DNA from: an uncultured bacterium
GTDB lineage: Bacteria; Bacteroidota; Rhodothermia; Rhodothermales; Rubricoccaceae
Direction of reading: 5' to 3'
DNA: 64,000 nucleotides
Assembly: GCA_947493945.1 (NCBI GenBank)
Contig: CANLSR010000001.1
Location: 434,001 to 498,000 of the forward strand
Shown: positions 14,809 through 24,906 of the stretch, one piece after another
Layout of the letters: every line of letters begins with the position of its first letter
Numbering within the stretch: the stretch's first letter is position 1
Program-made: the position numbers and the translations under genes
Notes under the pieces: generated by a model
What the model saw: only the letters and a program-made list of their open reading frames with translations
Told to the model about the DNA's origin: nothing
Databases searched by the model: none

Positions 14809-14841
14809 GCTGACGTAAGTCAACGAGCCTCGCGCTCCCGG

Positions 14842-14875
14842 AAGGGGCGGCCTGCCACGCGGCAGGCCGCCCCTT
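14842..14875 (+). terminator. Terminator-like hairpin after the OmpA-family gene
   Basis: Perfect 15-bp stem AAGGGGCGGCCTGCC-acgc-GGCAGGCCGCCCCTT followed by T-rich TCATTTG. Confidence 0.85.
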
Positions 14876-14909
14876 TCATTTGTGGACAGCCTGCGCGACG
14901 TCCGCTAGC

Positions 14910-14950
14910 GGCGGCGCTCGCGTCCACAGTCTGCGCCCGCGAGCGCCGCC
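14910..14950. repeat. Inverted repeat GGCGGCGCTCGCG-N15-CGCGAGCGCCGCC
   Basis: Perfect 13-bp arms 14910-14922 / 14938-14950; interleaves with TGTGGAC/GTCCACA (14881-14887/14922-14928). Confidence 0.65.
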
Positions 14951-15240
14951 AGGCTGGCGGTCTGGTTCAGCAGCGCGGAGGCCGACGGCGACAACCGCAG
15001 CCTCCGACCTGGACACCAGACGACGCTGGGTGCGACGTGGCGCCTCTGCCCCGCGGTCGGCCGCTCGGAGACGGCCGAGTCCCCGGTCCAATCCGCCGGC
15101 CTCGTCTCTCCACCGGAGCCGTCGTCGACTGCGAGACCTGACCGCAGACGCCCGAGACGTGTTCGTGGCGATCGGGCTGTCTGTAGGCGGCCCGGTCTCT
15201 TGCGCGAGACGGAGCGCCCACGTCTTAGAGACCGCGCCCA

Positions 15241-15266
15241 CCGCTGGCGCCGTCCGCCGCCAGCGG
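15241..15266. repeat. Inverted repeat CCGCTGGCG-N8-CGCCAGCGG
   Basis: Perfect 9-bp arms directly upstream of the ArsR/Cys-peptide promoter. Confidence 0.7.
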
Positions 15267-15275
15267 AACGGGGGC

Positions 15276-15327
15276 TTGACAATTGGAGCCGATATGGTTA
15301 TCGTTCATCGGCGATCAACGATGAACG
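15276..15327 (+). promoter_or_regulatory. Putative promoter with overlapping ArsR-type operator
   Basis: TTGACA (15276-15281), 17-nt spacer, TATCGT (15299-15304); inverted repeat CGTTCATC-N10-GATGAACG at 15302-15327 overlapping the -10/start region. Confidence 0.6.
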
Positions 15328-15352
15328 TCCCATTCCACCAACCCACACCCCC

Positions 15353-15451
15353 ATGATTGACCGGCCCATTGCCAACTGTCCCACGTGCGGCTGCGACGGC
15401 GACTGTTGCGGAGACGACTGCTGCTGCTGCGCTGACGACTGCTGCTGCTAA
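15353..15451 (+). CDS. 32-aa cysteine-rich peptide (12 Cys): MIDRPIANCPTCGCDGDCCGDDCCCCADDCCC
   Basis: ATG-to-TAA ORF between promoter/operator and terminator-like hairpin upstream of arsR-family gene; Cys spacing with Asp/Gly only. Confidence 0.6.
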   Translation: MIDRPIANCPTCGCDGDCCGDDCCCCADDCCC

Positions 15452-15481
15452 CCCTCTCCACCGACGCCGGCCCCCTCTACC

Positions 15482-15523
15482 GACGCCGGCCCCGTACGCC
15501 TGGGCGCCGGCGTCCCCCTTTTT
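15482..15523 (+). terminator. Intrinsic terminator/attenuator-like hairpin between Cys-rich peptide and ArsR gene
   Basis: GACGCCGGC+CCC paired with GGG+(C bulge)+GCCGGCGTC, 8-nt loop, then CCCC TTTTT; ends 8 nt before the arsR-family ATG; second copy of the left arm at 15460-15474. Confidence 0.65.
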
Positions 15524-15531
15524 CGACCCCC

Positions 15532-15822
15532 ATGACTCCCGACCCCGTCCTCATTGCCAAGGCCCTCGCGTCGACCGCGCGGCTCGACATCCTGAGCGCC
15601 CTCAGCGAGCGGGGCACCTGCGTATGCGGCGAAGTGGTGGAGGTGGTGGGGCTGGCGCAGTCGACGGTGTCGCAGCACCTCAAAGTGCTGAAAGAGGCGG
15701 GGCTGGTGAGCGGCCAGGTCGAGGGCACGCGGACCTGCTACTGCGTCGACCGCGAGGGGATGGCGGCGGCGCACGACACGCTCGGCGGCTTGCTCAACGG
15801 CCTCGCGTGCCGTTGCTGCTAG
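15532..15822 (+). CDS. ArsR/SmtB-family metalloregulator
   Basis: Winged-helix STARLDILSALSERGTCVCGEVVEVVGLAQSTVSQHLKVLKEAGLV; CVC metal-box-like motif, additional CYC and C-terminal CRCC. Confidence 0.9.
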   Translation: MTPDPVLIAKALASTARLDILSALSERGTCVCGEVVEVVGLAQSTVSQHLKVLKEAGLVSGQVEGTRTCYCVDREGMAAAHDTLGGLLNGLACRCC

Positions 15823-15832
15823 GCCGGCTGGG

Positions 15833-17593
15833 CTAGGCGCTGACGCCCGCTCCGACGCGCGTCAGGTGCATCACGACGGGGAGGCGGCGGCCCACGCCGA
15901 ACGCCTTCTCGCTTACCCGGAGCCCTGGCGCGGCCTGGCGCCGCTTGTACTCCGAGCGGTCGACCATCTGGGCGACGCGCTCGACCAAGGCGAGGTCGGC
16001 GCCGGTCTGGCGGGCGATCTCGGCGATCGACTCGTGGTGCTCGACGTAACGAGTCAGGATGGCGTCGAGGACGTCGTAGGGCGGCAGCGAGTCCTGGTCG
16101 ACCTGGCCGGGGCGGAGCTCGGCGGAGGGCGGTTTGGTGATCGTGCGGCGCGGGACCAGGTCCCGCCCAGCGCGGGCGTTGACGTGTTCCGCCAGCCGGT
16201 AGACCTCGGTCTTGAACACGTCGGAGATCACCGCCAGCCCGCCGGCCATGTCGCCGTAGAGCGTCGAGTAACCGACGGCCACCTCGGACTTGTTGCCGGT
16301 CGTGAGCAGGAGGTACCCGAACTTGTTCGAGAGCGCCATCAGCGTCAGCCCCCGCGCGCGGGCCTGGACGTTCTCCTCCGTCACGTCCTCCTCGGTGCCG
16401 GCGAACAGCGGGGCCAGCATCTCGCCGAAGGCGTTCACGGCCGGGTGGATCGAGACGTTGTGGAACTCGATGCCGAGCGCGTCCGCCAGCTGGCGGGAGT
16501 CGTCGACGGAGCCGGCCGACGAGTACGCCGAGGGCATCGTGACGCCGACGACGCGTTCCGGCCCCAGCGCCTCGACGGCCAGCGCGCACGTCACCGCCGA
16601 GTCGATGCCCCCGCTCAGCCCGACCAGCCCCTTCTCGAACACGCCGTCGCCCGTCTTGGCCACGTAGTCGCGGATGCCGAGCACGAGCGCGTCGTGGACC
16701 TCGGCGGTCGCGTCCTCGGGCCCCACGACGGGGACCGGCCCGCCGGGCGCTTCGCTGTCCCACACGTAGAAGTCGTCCCGGAACGGCGCGGCGTGCCACA
16801 GCACCCGGCCGTCGGCCGACTGGACCTGGCTGTCGCCGTCGAAGATCAGCTCGGTGTTGGCGCCGACCTGGTTGACGTAGACGAACGGCACGCCGTGCTC
16901 GCGGCAGCTGTCGCCGATCAGCCGGCGCCGCTCATCCGGCTTGCCCACCGCGTAGGGGCTGGCGGAGAGGTTGACGAACAGGTCGACGCCCAGCGCCGCC
17001 AGCTCGTCGATGGGGTTGGCGGCGTAGAGGTAGTGGTTTGCTGTGCCGTCGGGGTGGCCGTCCCGTTCGTGCCCCGCCGGGCCGTCTCCTCCGTGACCGA
17101 CGTCGTCGTCGGCGCCGACGATCTCGTAGTTGTTCCACAGGTCCTCGCACACGTGGAGGCCCAGGCGCAGCCCGCCCCACTCGACCACGCGGCGCTCGGG
17201 ACACGGCTCGAAGTAGCGGGCCTCGTCGAACACGTCGTACGTGGGCAGCAGCGTCTTGGAAACGGCGTCTTGGACGCGCCCGCCAGCGATCAGCAGCGCC
17301 GAGTTGAACAGCCGCTTGCCCACCGGCGTGTCGTTGCGCACCGGCGCGCCGACGACCAGCGCCAGCCCGTCGGGCGCGCGCTCGGCGATCGACCGCACCG
17401 CGTCGTCCACGTCGTCCAAGAACGCCGGCCGGTCCAGCAGGTCCTGGGGCGGGTAGCCGGTGACGCACAGCTCGGGGAAGACCGCCAGCTCGGCGCCGGC
17501 CTCGGCCGCTCGGCGGGCGTCGCGCAGGACGAGCTCGGCGTTGCCGGCGAGGTCGCCGACGGTGGGGTTGATCTGGCAGAGGGCGATCCGCAT
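15833..17593 (-). CDS. nadE: Glutamine-dependent NAD+ synthetase (nitrilase plus synthetase domains)
   Basis: MRIALCQINPTVGDLAGNAE; CEDLWNNY; GLSGGIDSAVTCALAVEALG; TTGNKSEVAVGYSTLYGDMAGG. Confidence 0.95.
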   Translation of the reverse strand: MRIALCQINPTVGDLAGNAELVLRDARRAAEAGAELAVFPELCVTGYPPQDLLDRPAFLDDVDDAVRSIAERAPDGLALVVGAPVRNDTPVGKRLFNSALLIAGGRVQDAVSKTLLPTYDVFDEARYFEPCPERRVVEWGGLRLGLHVCEDLWNNYEIVGADDDVGHGGDGPAGHERDGHPDGTANHYLYAANPIDELAALGVDLFVNLSASPYAVGKPDERRRLIGDSCREHGVPFVYVNQVGANTELIFDGDSQVQSADGRVLWHAAPFRDDFYVWDSEAPGGPVPVVGPEDATAEVHDALVLGIRDYVAKTGDGVFEKGLVGLSGGIDSAVTCALAVEALGPERVVGVTMPSAYSSAGSVDDSRQLADALGIEFHNVSIHPAVNAFGEMLAPLFAGTEEDVTEENVQARARGLTLMALSNKFGYLLLTTGNKSEVAVGYSTLYGDMAGGLAVISDVFKTEVYRLAEHVNARAGRDLVPRRTITKPPSAELRPGQVDQDSLPPYDVLDAILTRYVEHHESIAEIARQTGADLALVERVAQMVDRSEYKRRQAAPGLRVSEKAFGVGRRLPVVMHLTRVGAGVSA

Positions 17594-17881
17594 GGGCTGA
17601 GGCGATCGGTGGGGGCGGGTTGGACGGCCGAGTGCAGCCGAGGTGCCGCGAGAGGCCGGGCTGCGGTCGGCGGTCGGGGGCACGCCGGCCTCTTCCGTGC
17701 CTCCGCCCATGCCGCCGACGCCTGGGGCCCGTTTCGTTCGCGGCGCCGCGGCCCACCGACCGCGGCGGGCGGGCGCGGCGCGCGCCATCGTCTGAGCCCC
17801 ACCGGCCGGGCGGAGAGTCCCTATTTTCCGGGCCGGCACCGACCGCCCGTCGGGCGCCGGCTCCCCCTCCTCCCCCGCCCC

Positions 17882-18565
17882 GTGCGCCTCGCCCTGTTCG
17901 CCTCCGGCGGCGGCTCCAACGTCGCCGCCATCCTCGACGCCATCGAGGCCGGGACGCTCCGCGCCGACCCGGTCCTGATCGTCACCGACCGGCCCGGCGC
18001 CGGCGTGCTGACGCGGCCCGAGACCCAGGGCATCCCCTCGGCCGTCGTCCCGCCCGGCCCGGACCCGGCGGCCTTTGCCCGGGCGCTGCTCGACGCGCTG
18101 GCGCGCCACGAGGCCGACGCCGTGGCGCTGGCGGGCTACCTCCGCAAGGTCCCCGCCCCGGTGGTTCGGGCCTACCGGCACCGGATCTTGAACGTCCACC
18201 CGTCGCTGCTGCCCGCCTTTGGCGGGCCGGGGTGGTACGGGCGCCGGGTCCACGCCGGCGTGCTCGACTACGGGTGCCGCGTGACCGGCGCGACGGTCCA
18301 CCTGGTCGACAGCGAGTACGACACCGGGCCGATCGTCCTGCAAGAGGCCGTCGACGTCGAGCCCGACGACACGCCCGAGACGCTGGCGGCGCGCGTGCTC
18401 GCCGTCGAGCACGGGCTCTACCCCCGCGCGCTGGCGCTCCTGGCCGACGGCCAGATCCGGGTCGACGGCCGCCGCGTGTCCTCGGACGGCCGAGCGCGAC
18501 CGCCAGCCCCTGGCGCGCCCGACGCGCCGCTCGCGCCTGCTCCTCCCTTTCCCTCCGACCCGTGA
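17882..18565 (+). CDS. purN: Phosphoribosylglycinamide formyltransferase (GTG start)
   Basis: VRLALFASGGGSNVAAILDAI ... ILNVHPSLLPAFGG ... GATVHLVDSEYDTGPIVLQ. Confidence 0.92.
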   Translation: MRLALFASGGGSNVAAILDAIEAGTLRADPVLIVTDRPGAGVLTRPETQGIPSAVVPPGPDPAAFARALLDALARHEADAVALAGYLRKVPAPVVRAYRHRILNVHPSLLPAFGGPGWYGRRVHAGVLDYGCRVTGATVHLVDSEYDTGPIVLQEAVDVEPDDTPETLAARVLAVEHGLYPRALALLADGQIRVDGRRVSSDGRARPPAPGAPDAPLAPAPPFPSDP

Positions 18566-20193
18566 TCGCCGCCAAAGACCTGCCCGCCCCCGACGACCGC
18601 TACCCCGTCCGCCGCGCCTTGCTGTCGGTGAGCGACAAGGCCGGCCTGGCCGAGTTTGGCCGCCGCCTGCACGCGCTGGGCGTCGAGATGCTCTCGACCG
18701 GAGGCACGGCCCGGGCCCTGCGCGACGCCGGCCTCCCCGTCACCGACGTGGCCGACGTGACCGGCTTCCCCGAGATCCTGGGCGGACGCGTCAAGAGCCT
18801 GCACCCGGCCGTCCACGGCGGCGTCCTGGCCCGCCGCACCGACCCGGAGGACCTAGCGGAGCTGGCCGAGCACGGCATCGGCGCCATCGACCTGGTGGCG
18901 GTCAACCTCTACCCGTTCCGCCAGGCGACCGCCGGCCCCGACGTGACCGACGCGGTCGCGGCCGAGAACGTCGACATCGGCGGGCCGGGGATGCTCCGGG
19001 CGGCGGCCAAGAACTTCGCCTTCGTGGCGGCGGTCGTGGACCCGGCCGACTACGCCGAGGTCGCGGACGAGCTAGAGGCCGAGGGCGGCACGCTCGGCCT
19101 GGCCACGCGCCGGCGGCTGGCGGGCGACGCCTTCGCCCACACCGCCGACTACGACCGAGCCATCGCGGCGTACTTCGCCGGCTCGCCCGGGCCCGCCGAC
19201 GCCGGCCGCCAGCCCGCCGACGCCGGCCGCCAGCCCGCCGCGGGACCGCTGCCGTCGTCGCTGACCATCGACCTGCCCAAAGTCGCGGACCTGCGCTACG
19301 GCGAGAACCCGGACCAGCGCGCGGCGCTCTACGGCGACCCGGCGTCGCGCTACCAATCGCTGCACGGCAAGGCGCTGTCGTTCAACAACTTGCTGGACCT
19401 GACGGCGGCCCTGAACCTGATGGCCGAGTTCGCCGGCGGCCCGCCGACGGCCGCCATCCTCAAGCACACCAACCCGTGCGGCGTCGGCCAGGCCGAGACG
19501 CTGGAGGCCGCCTACCACAAGGCGTTCGCGACCGACCGCCAGTCGCCGTTCGGCGGCATCGTGGTGGTCAACCGGCCGCTGGACCAGGCCACGGCCCAGG
19601 CCATCGACGGCGTCTTTACCGAGCTCATCATCGCGCCCGCCTTCGAGGACGGCGTGCTGGCGTTCCTGCAGCAAAAGCAGAACCGGCGCCTGATCCGCGC
19701 CCGGCTCGACTCGCCGGTGGCCAGCCTCGACGTCCGCAGCACGGCCGGCGGGCTCTTGGTCCAGGAGCAAGACGGCCCGCTGGCGGCGGACGTGCGCGAG
19801 GCGTGGACGGCGCCGACCGAGCGCCCGCCGAGCGAGCGCGAGTGGGCCGACCTGGACTTCGCGTGGCGGGTGTGCAAGCACGTCAAGTCCAACGCCATCG
19901 TCTACGCGCGCGACGGCGCGACCCTGGGGATCGGGGCGGGCCAGATGAGCCGGATCGACGCGAGCGAGGTGGCCGTGGCCAAGGGCGCCAAGTCCGGGCT
20001 CGACTTTGCCGGCTGCGTGGTCGCCTCCGACGCCTTCTTCCCCTTTGCCGACGGGCTCGTCGCCGCCGCCGAGGCCGGCGCGACGGCCGCCGTCCAGCCC
20101 GGCGGCTCGGTCCGCGACGACGAGGTGATCGCCGCCGCCGACGAGCGCGGGCTGGCGATGGTGTTCACGGGGCGCCGCCACTTCCGGCACTGA
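18562..20193 (+). CDS. purH: Bifunctional AICAR formyltransferase/IMP cyclohydrolase (GTG start overlapping purN stop)
   Basis: [34 protein letters not shown] ... [16 protein letters not shown] ... KHTNPCGVG. Confidence 0.95.
   Translation: MIAAKDLPAPDDRYPVRRALLSVSDKAGLAEFGRRLHALGVEMLSTGGTARALRDAGLPVTDVADVTGFPEILGGRVKSLHPAVHGGVLARRTDPEDLAELAEHGIGAIDLVAVNLYPFRQATAGPDVTDAVAAENVDIGGPGMLRAAAKNFAFVAAVVDPADYAEVADELEAEGGTLGLATRRRLAGDAFAHTADYDRAIAAYFAGSPGPADAGRQPADAGRQPAAGPLPSSLTIDLPKVADLRYGENPDQRAALYGDPASRYQSLHGKALSFNNLLDLTAALNLMAEFAGGPPTAAILKHTNPCGVGQAETLEAAYHKAFATDRQSPFGGIVVVNRPLDQATAQAIDGVFTELIIAPAFEDGVLAFLQQKQNRRLIRARLDSPVASLDVRSTAGGLLVQEQDGPLAADVREAWTAPTERPPSEREWADLDFAWRVCKHVKSNAIVYARDGATLGIGAGQMSRIDASEVAVAKGAKSGLDFAGCVVASDAFFPFADGLVAAAEAGATAAVQPGGSVRDDEVIAAADERGLAMVFTGRRHFRH
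19192..19233. repeat. 21-bp tandem repeat inside purH (encodes PADAGRQ x2)
   Basis: cccgccgacgccggccgccag repeated twice exactly in tandem. Confidence 0.85.
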
Positions 20194-20223
20194 CGCCCCG
20201 ACCGGCGCCGCCAGCCGGGCCCG

Positions 20224-21810
20224 CTACTGTTTCGGCCGCAGCGTCACGATGGGGAGCAGGCACTCCTCCATCGTCACGCCGCCGTGCTGGAACGTGTCGC
20301 GGTACTGGTTCACGTAGCGGTTGTAGTTGGTCGGGTAGACGAAGTAGCCGTCGCCCTTGGCGAAGATGTAGTTCTCGTTGATGCCCATCCGCGGCAGGCC
20401 GTACGTCTCGGGCTCGCGGACGAAGATGGCGTCGTCGTGGTCCACCTTGAGGTTTCGGCCGTGCTTGTAGCGCAAGCTGGTGGAGGTTTCGCGGTCGCCG
20501 ATCACCTTGACGGGCGACAACGACCGGACGGCGCCGTGATCGGTGCTCACCACGACGGTGCAGTCGTGGCGGGCCAGCTCTTGGAAGGCCGCCAGCAGCC
20601 AGCTGTGCTCGAACCAGGCGTTGGTCAACGCTCGGTAGGCCGGCACGTCGGGCGCGATCTCCTTTAAGATCCGCGTGTCGGAGCGGCTGTGGGCCAGGAT
20701 GTCGACGAAGTTGACGACGACGGCCGACAGGTCGTGCTGGAGGTAGTCCGAGACCCGACCGGCAAACTGGACGCCGTCCGACTGGCTGGTCAGCTTGTCG
20801 TAGCGGACGCGGGCGTCGGCGCGGTGCTTGCGGCCCATGAGGTCGGCCAGGAACTCGGCCTCGTGGGCGTTGAGCGACTCCTCGTCCTGGCGCTCGTCGA
20901 CGGTGTAGCGCTGGGGGAAGCGCCGGGCGAGGTCGATGGGCAGCATCCCGCCGAAGATGGCGTTGCGGCTGTAGGGCGTGGCGGTCGGCAGCAGTCCAAA
21001 GTGCCAGTCGCGCTCGACGTCGTAGAGCCCGTGGAGCTGGCGCTCGAACAGCAGCCACTGGTCGTAGCGCAGGCAGTCGATGAGCAGGAACACGACGGGC
21101 CGCTCCGTGGACCCGCCCACGTCGCCCAGGTGCGGGAGCACGGCCGTCGGCAGGATCTCGTGGCTCATCAGCGGCCGCTCGCGGTCGGGGCGCTGGCCGT
21201 CCTTGACGCGCGCGATCCAGTCCGGGTAGCGGCCCTCGACCCAGCCGGCGAAGGCGCGGTTGGCCTCGCGGTACTGGTCGTCCAAGATCTGGCGGACCCC
21301 CTCGTCGGCGCCTTCCAACTCCAGGTCGTGGCGGACGAGCTGCTCGTAGACCTCGGTCCACTCCCCAAAGTCGAGGTCTCCGCCCAGCCGGGCCGCCAGC
21401 GCGCCGAAGCCTTGCAGGAAGTCCTGCTGCACGCGCGCGCCGCGGATGGCGCCGCCGTCCAGGATCTTCTTGACCGAGAGCAGGATCTGCTTGGGGTTGA
21501 CCGGCTTGATGAGGTAGTCGGCGATCTGGCGCCCGATGGCGTCCTCCATCAGGTGCTCCTCCTCGGACTTGGTGATCATCACGACCGGCGTCTCGGGGCG
21601 CGCGCCCTTGATCTGCTGGAGCGCGTCGAGCCCGTTCATGCCGGGCATCTGCTCGTCCAGGAACACGACGTCGAACCGGTCGGCCTCGGCGCGGTCGACG
21701 GCGTCGGCGCCGTTCGTGACCGTCTCGACGGAGTAGCCCTTGGCTTCGAGGAACAGGACGTGGGGTTTGAGCAGGTCGATCTCGTCGTCGGCCCAGAGGA
21801 TGCGCGGCAT
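20224..21810 (-). CDS. porX: Response regulator with C-terminal PglZ/alkaline-phosphatase-superfamily domain (PorX, type IX secretion regulator)
   Basis: N-term receiver [31 protein letters not shown]...[16 protein letters not shown]-term [36 protein letters not shown]; architecture of PorX. Confidence 0.9.
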   Translation of the reverse strand: MPRILWADDEIDLLKPHVLFLEAKGYSVETVTNGADAVDRAEADRFDVVFLDEQMPGMNGLDALQQIKGARPETPVVMITKSEEEHLMEDAIGRQIADYLIKPVNPKQILLSVKKILDGGAIRGARVQQDFLQGFGALAARLGGDLDFGEWTEVYEQLVRHDLELEGADEGVRQILDDQYREANRAFAGWVEGRYPDWIARVKDGQRPDRERPLMSHEILPTAVLPHLGDVGGSTERPVVFLLIDCLRYDQWLLFERQLHGLYDVERDWHFGLLPTATPYSRNAIFGGMLPIDLARRFPQRYTVDERQDEESLNAHEAEFLADLMGRKHRADARVRYDKLTSQSDGVQFAGRVSDYLQHDLSAVVVNFVDILAHSRSDTRILKEIAPDVPAYRALTNAWFEHSWLLAAFQELARHDCTVVVSTDHGAVRSLSPVKVIGDRETSTSLRYKHGRNLKVDHDDAIFVREPETYGLPRMGINENYIFAKGDGYFVYPTNYNRYVNQYRDTFQHGGVTMEECLLPIVTLRPKQ

Positions 21811-21977
21811 GGCGGGGAGGCGGGAGGGGAGCCACGAACGGGCCGGGGCACGCCGTGGTGCCCTCCCGCGCAACTGCGCGCCTCCAGGCCCGTAGCGCCG
21901 CCAGCTGGCGCCCGCCGCCGCCCGGCCCCGCCAGCGGGGCGGGGCCCAGCCCCCACACGACCCGACCCCGCCCGACC

Positions 21978-24689
21978 ATGCGCACGCTCCCCCTCGTTCT
22001 CCTGCTGAGCCTGACCGTCGGCGCCGCCGCCCAAGCGCCGGTCCAGGCCACCGCCCCCGGCCTCCAGAACGCCGAGCTCCCGCCGCTCCTCGACCGCGAG
22101 GTCTTTTTCGGCAACCCCGAGATCGCCGGCGCCCAGCTCTCGCCCGACGGCCGCTACCTCACGTTCCTCAAGCCCTACGACGGCGTCCTCAACGTCTGGG
22201 TCAAGGGGATCGACGAGCCGTTCGAGGCGGCCCGCCCGCTGACGGCCGACGACCGGCCCGTCGGCGGGTACTTCTGGAGCCGCGACGGCCGGCACGTCCT
22301 CTACGTCCAGGACGCCGGCGGCGACGAGAACTTCCACGTCTGGGCCGTTGACCCGGCCCAAGCGACCGGCGACGGCGTGCCCGCCGCCCGCGACCTCACG
22401 CCGGCCGAGCGCGTCCGCGCGCTCATCCTCGACGTGCCCGAGAGCGACCCCGGCCACATCCTGGTCGGGCTCAACGACCGCGACCCGGCCTACCACGACG
22501 TGTACCGCGTGGCGCTGGCGAGCGGCGAGCGGACGCTCCTGATCGAGAACACGGAGCAGGTCGCCGGGTGGGTGACCGACCTCGACGGCGACGTGCGCCT
22601 GGCGCTCCGCACCGCCGCCGACGGCTCGACCGAGGTCCTGACCGTCGAAGACGGCGCGCTGGGCGAGGTGGTGTACGCGTGCTCGGTGGTCGAGACGTGC
22701 GGGCCGGTCCGGTTCCACCCCGACGGCCGGGTCTACATGCAGACGAACAAAGGCGACCGCGACTTGGTCGAGCTCGTCCTGTTCGACCCCGCGACGGGCG
22801 CCGAGACGCTCGTCGAGCGCGACCCCGAGGGCCGCGTCGACTTCGGCGGCGCCGTGTTCTCGGACGTGACCGACGAGCTCCTGGCGACCTACTACCAGGA
22901 CGAGAACCTCCGGATCTACCCCAAGGACGAGGCGTGGGCGGCCGACCTCGCCACCCTCGAAGCGGAGCTCCCCGACGGCGTCGTCCTCCCGGCCGGCTCG
23001 ACCGAGGACGAGCGGACGTGGCTCGTGTCGCTCCGGAGCGACGTCGACCCGGGCTCGACGTACCTCTTCGACCGCGACTCGCGCGACGTGGAGTTCCTCT
23101 ACCGCGGGCGGCCCGACGTGCCGGTCGAGGACATGGCCCCGATGCGGCCCGTGACCTACACCGCCCGCGACGGCCGCGAGGTCCCGGCCTACCTCACGCT
23201 CCCGCGCGGCGCCGAGGCCCAGGACCTGCCGGCCGTCCTGTTCGTCCACGGCGGCCCGTGGTCGCGCGACGTGTGGGGCTACGACAGCTACGCCCAGTTC
23301 TTGGCCAACCGCGGCTACGCCGTGCTCCAGCCCAACTTCCGCGGGTCGGCGGGCTACGGGAAGGACTTCCTCAATGCCGGCAACCGCCAGTGGGGCACCG
23401 GCGCGATGCAGCACGACCTGACCGACGGGGCCCAGTGGCTGGTCCGCGAGGGGATCGCCGACCCGGACCGCGTCGGGATCATGGGCGGGTCGTACGGCGG
23501 CTACGCCACGCTGGCGGGCCTCGCGTTCACGCCCGACGTCTACGCCGCCGGCGTCAGCATCGTCGGCCCGTCCAACCTGATCACGCTGCTCGAGTCGATC
23601 CCGCCGTACTGGGCGCCGGTCCGTAAGATGTTCCACGAGCGGATGGGCGACCCGACGACGCCCGAGGGCGAGGCCCAGCTGCGAGCGCAGAGCCCGCTCA
23701 ACAGCGCCGGCCGGATCACGGCCCCGCTCCTCATCATCCAGGGCGCCAACGACCCGCGCGTCAAGCAGGCCGAGAGCGACCAGATCGTGGTCGCCCTCCG
23801 CGACCGGGGCTACCCCGTGCGGTACCTCGTGGCCGAGGACGAGGGCCACGGGTTCCGCGGGGCCACGAACCAGCTCGCCCAGAACGCGGCGACCGAGGCG
23901 TTCCTGGCCGAGCACTTGGGCGGCCGGGCTCAAACGACGGCGTCCGACGACGTCGCCGAGCGGCTGGCCGCGCTCACCGTCGACCCCGCCACGGTCACGC
24001 TGGCTGCGGCGCCCACGGCGGCCGAGGCCGGTGCGTTCGACGCGTCGCTGCTGACGCCGATGACGCTGGCCTACGACGCCACGCTCGCCATTCAGGGCCG
24101 GGAGATCCCGATGACCGCCACGCGCGTGCTCTCCCAGCGCGGGGACACCTGGGTACTCGCTGAGTCGGTCCAGACGCCGATGGGCGCCGCCACCGATTCG
24201 ACCGTCTTGGCCCAGGCCGATCTCCGCCCGCTCTCGCGGCGCGTGTCCCAAGGCCCGGCCCAGATCGCGTTCGACTACGCCCCAGACCGCGTCTCGGGCC
24301 AAATCAATGCTCCCGGCCAGACGGTCCCCGTCGACGTGGCGCTGGAGGCTCCGCTCGCCGTCGAGGGCTCGTCGCTCTCGATTGGGCTGGGGACACTTCC
24401 GCTCGCCGACGGCTACCGCGCTCAGTTTGCCGGGTTCGACAGCCAGTCGCTCCAGCCGGTCACTTGCACCGTCGAGGTGACGGGCACGGAGACCGTCGAG
24501 GTCCCCGCCGGCACGTTCGAGACCTGGACGGTGGCGCTGACCCAGGGCGACGGCTCTGGCGGCGGCAACGGGACGCTCTGGGTCTCGCGCGAGCGGCCCG
24601 GCGTGGTGGTCAAGAGCGAGGTGGGGCTCGGCCCCCAGATGGGCGGCGGCACCGCCGTCTCCGTGCTGACCTCGGTGACGGCCGAATAG
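21978..24689 (+). CDS. Secreted S9 prolyl oligopeptidase family peptidase with extra C-terminal beta-rich domain
   Basis: [54 protein letters not shown]; about 230-aa extension after the catalytic domain. Confidence 0.9.
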   Translation: MRTLPLVLLLSLTVGAAAQAPVQATAPGLQNAELPPLLDREVFFGNPEIAGAQLSPDGRYLTFLKPYDGVLNVWVKGIDEPFEAARPLTADDRPVGGYFWSRDGRHVLYVQDAGGDENFHVWAVDPAQATGDGVPAARDLTPAERVRALILDVPESDPGHILVGLNDRDPAYHDVYRVALASGERTLLIENTEQVAGWVTDLDGDVRLALRTAADGSTEVLTVEDGALGEVVYACSVVETCGPVRFHPDGRVYMQTNKGDRDLVELVLFDPATGAETLVERDPEGRVDFGGAVFSDVTDELLATYYQDENLRIYPKDEAWAADLATLEAELPDGVVLPAGSTEDERTWLVSLRSDVDPGSTYLFDRDSRDVEFLYRGRPDVPVEDMAPMRPVTYTARDGREVPAYLTLPRGAEAQDLPAVLFVHGGPWSRDVWGYDSYAQFLANRGYAVLQPNFRGSAGYGKDFLNAGNRQWGTGAMQHDLTDGAQWLVREGIADPDRVGIMGGSYGGYATLAGLAFTPDVYAAGVSIVGPSNLITLLESIPPYWAPVRKMFHERMGDPTTPEGEAQLRAQSPLNSAGRITAPLLIIQGANDPRVKQAESDQIVVALRDRGYPVRYLVAEDEGHGFRGATNQLAQNAATEAFLAEHLGGRAQTTASDDVAERLAALTVDPATVTLAAAPTAAEAGAFDASLLTPMTLAYDATLAIQGREIPMTATRVLSQRGDTWVLAESVQTPMGAATDSTVLAQADLRPLSRRVSQGPAQIAFDYAPDRVSGQINAPGQTVPVDVALEAPLAVEGSSLSIGLGTLPLADGYRAQFAGFDSQSLQPVTCTVEVTGTETVEVPAGTFETWTVALTQGDGSGGGNGTLWVSRERPGVVVKSEVGLGPQMGGGTAVSVLTSVTAE

Positions 24690-24692
24690 CCG

Positions 24693-24729
24693 GCCGGCCG
24701 CTGGCGGCCCGCGACCACCAGCGGCCGGC
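24693..24729. repeat. Inverted repeat GCCGGCCGCTGG ... CCAGCGGCCGGC
   Basis: 12-bp arms 24693-24704 / 24718-24729, starting 4 nt after the S9 peptidase stop. Confidence 0.75.
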
Positions 24730-24906
24730 GGGGCCAGCGTAGAGACGAGGTTCAGCCTCGGCAGCGACTGGCGAACCGACCATTGGTAGCGCCCTGAGCG
24801 GAGGGCATGACACGGGGTGTATTCCTGCCAGCTCCTCGCTCCGCGACACCCGATGCGACCTTCGGGGTGACCGCACGACGGACATGCTCTCCCCGCCTCT
24901 TACACC

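Noticed and set aside
15357-15836. 159-aa ORF overlapping the Cys-rich peptide and ArsR gene in another frame
   Set aside because: Composition is out-of-frame-like; the ArsR frame has a clear winged-helix motif.
21636-24302. 888-aa minus-strand ORF opposite the S9 peptidase
   Set aside because: Shadow ORF; no motifs, while the plus strand encodes a clear S9 peptidase.
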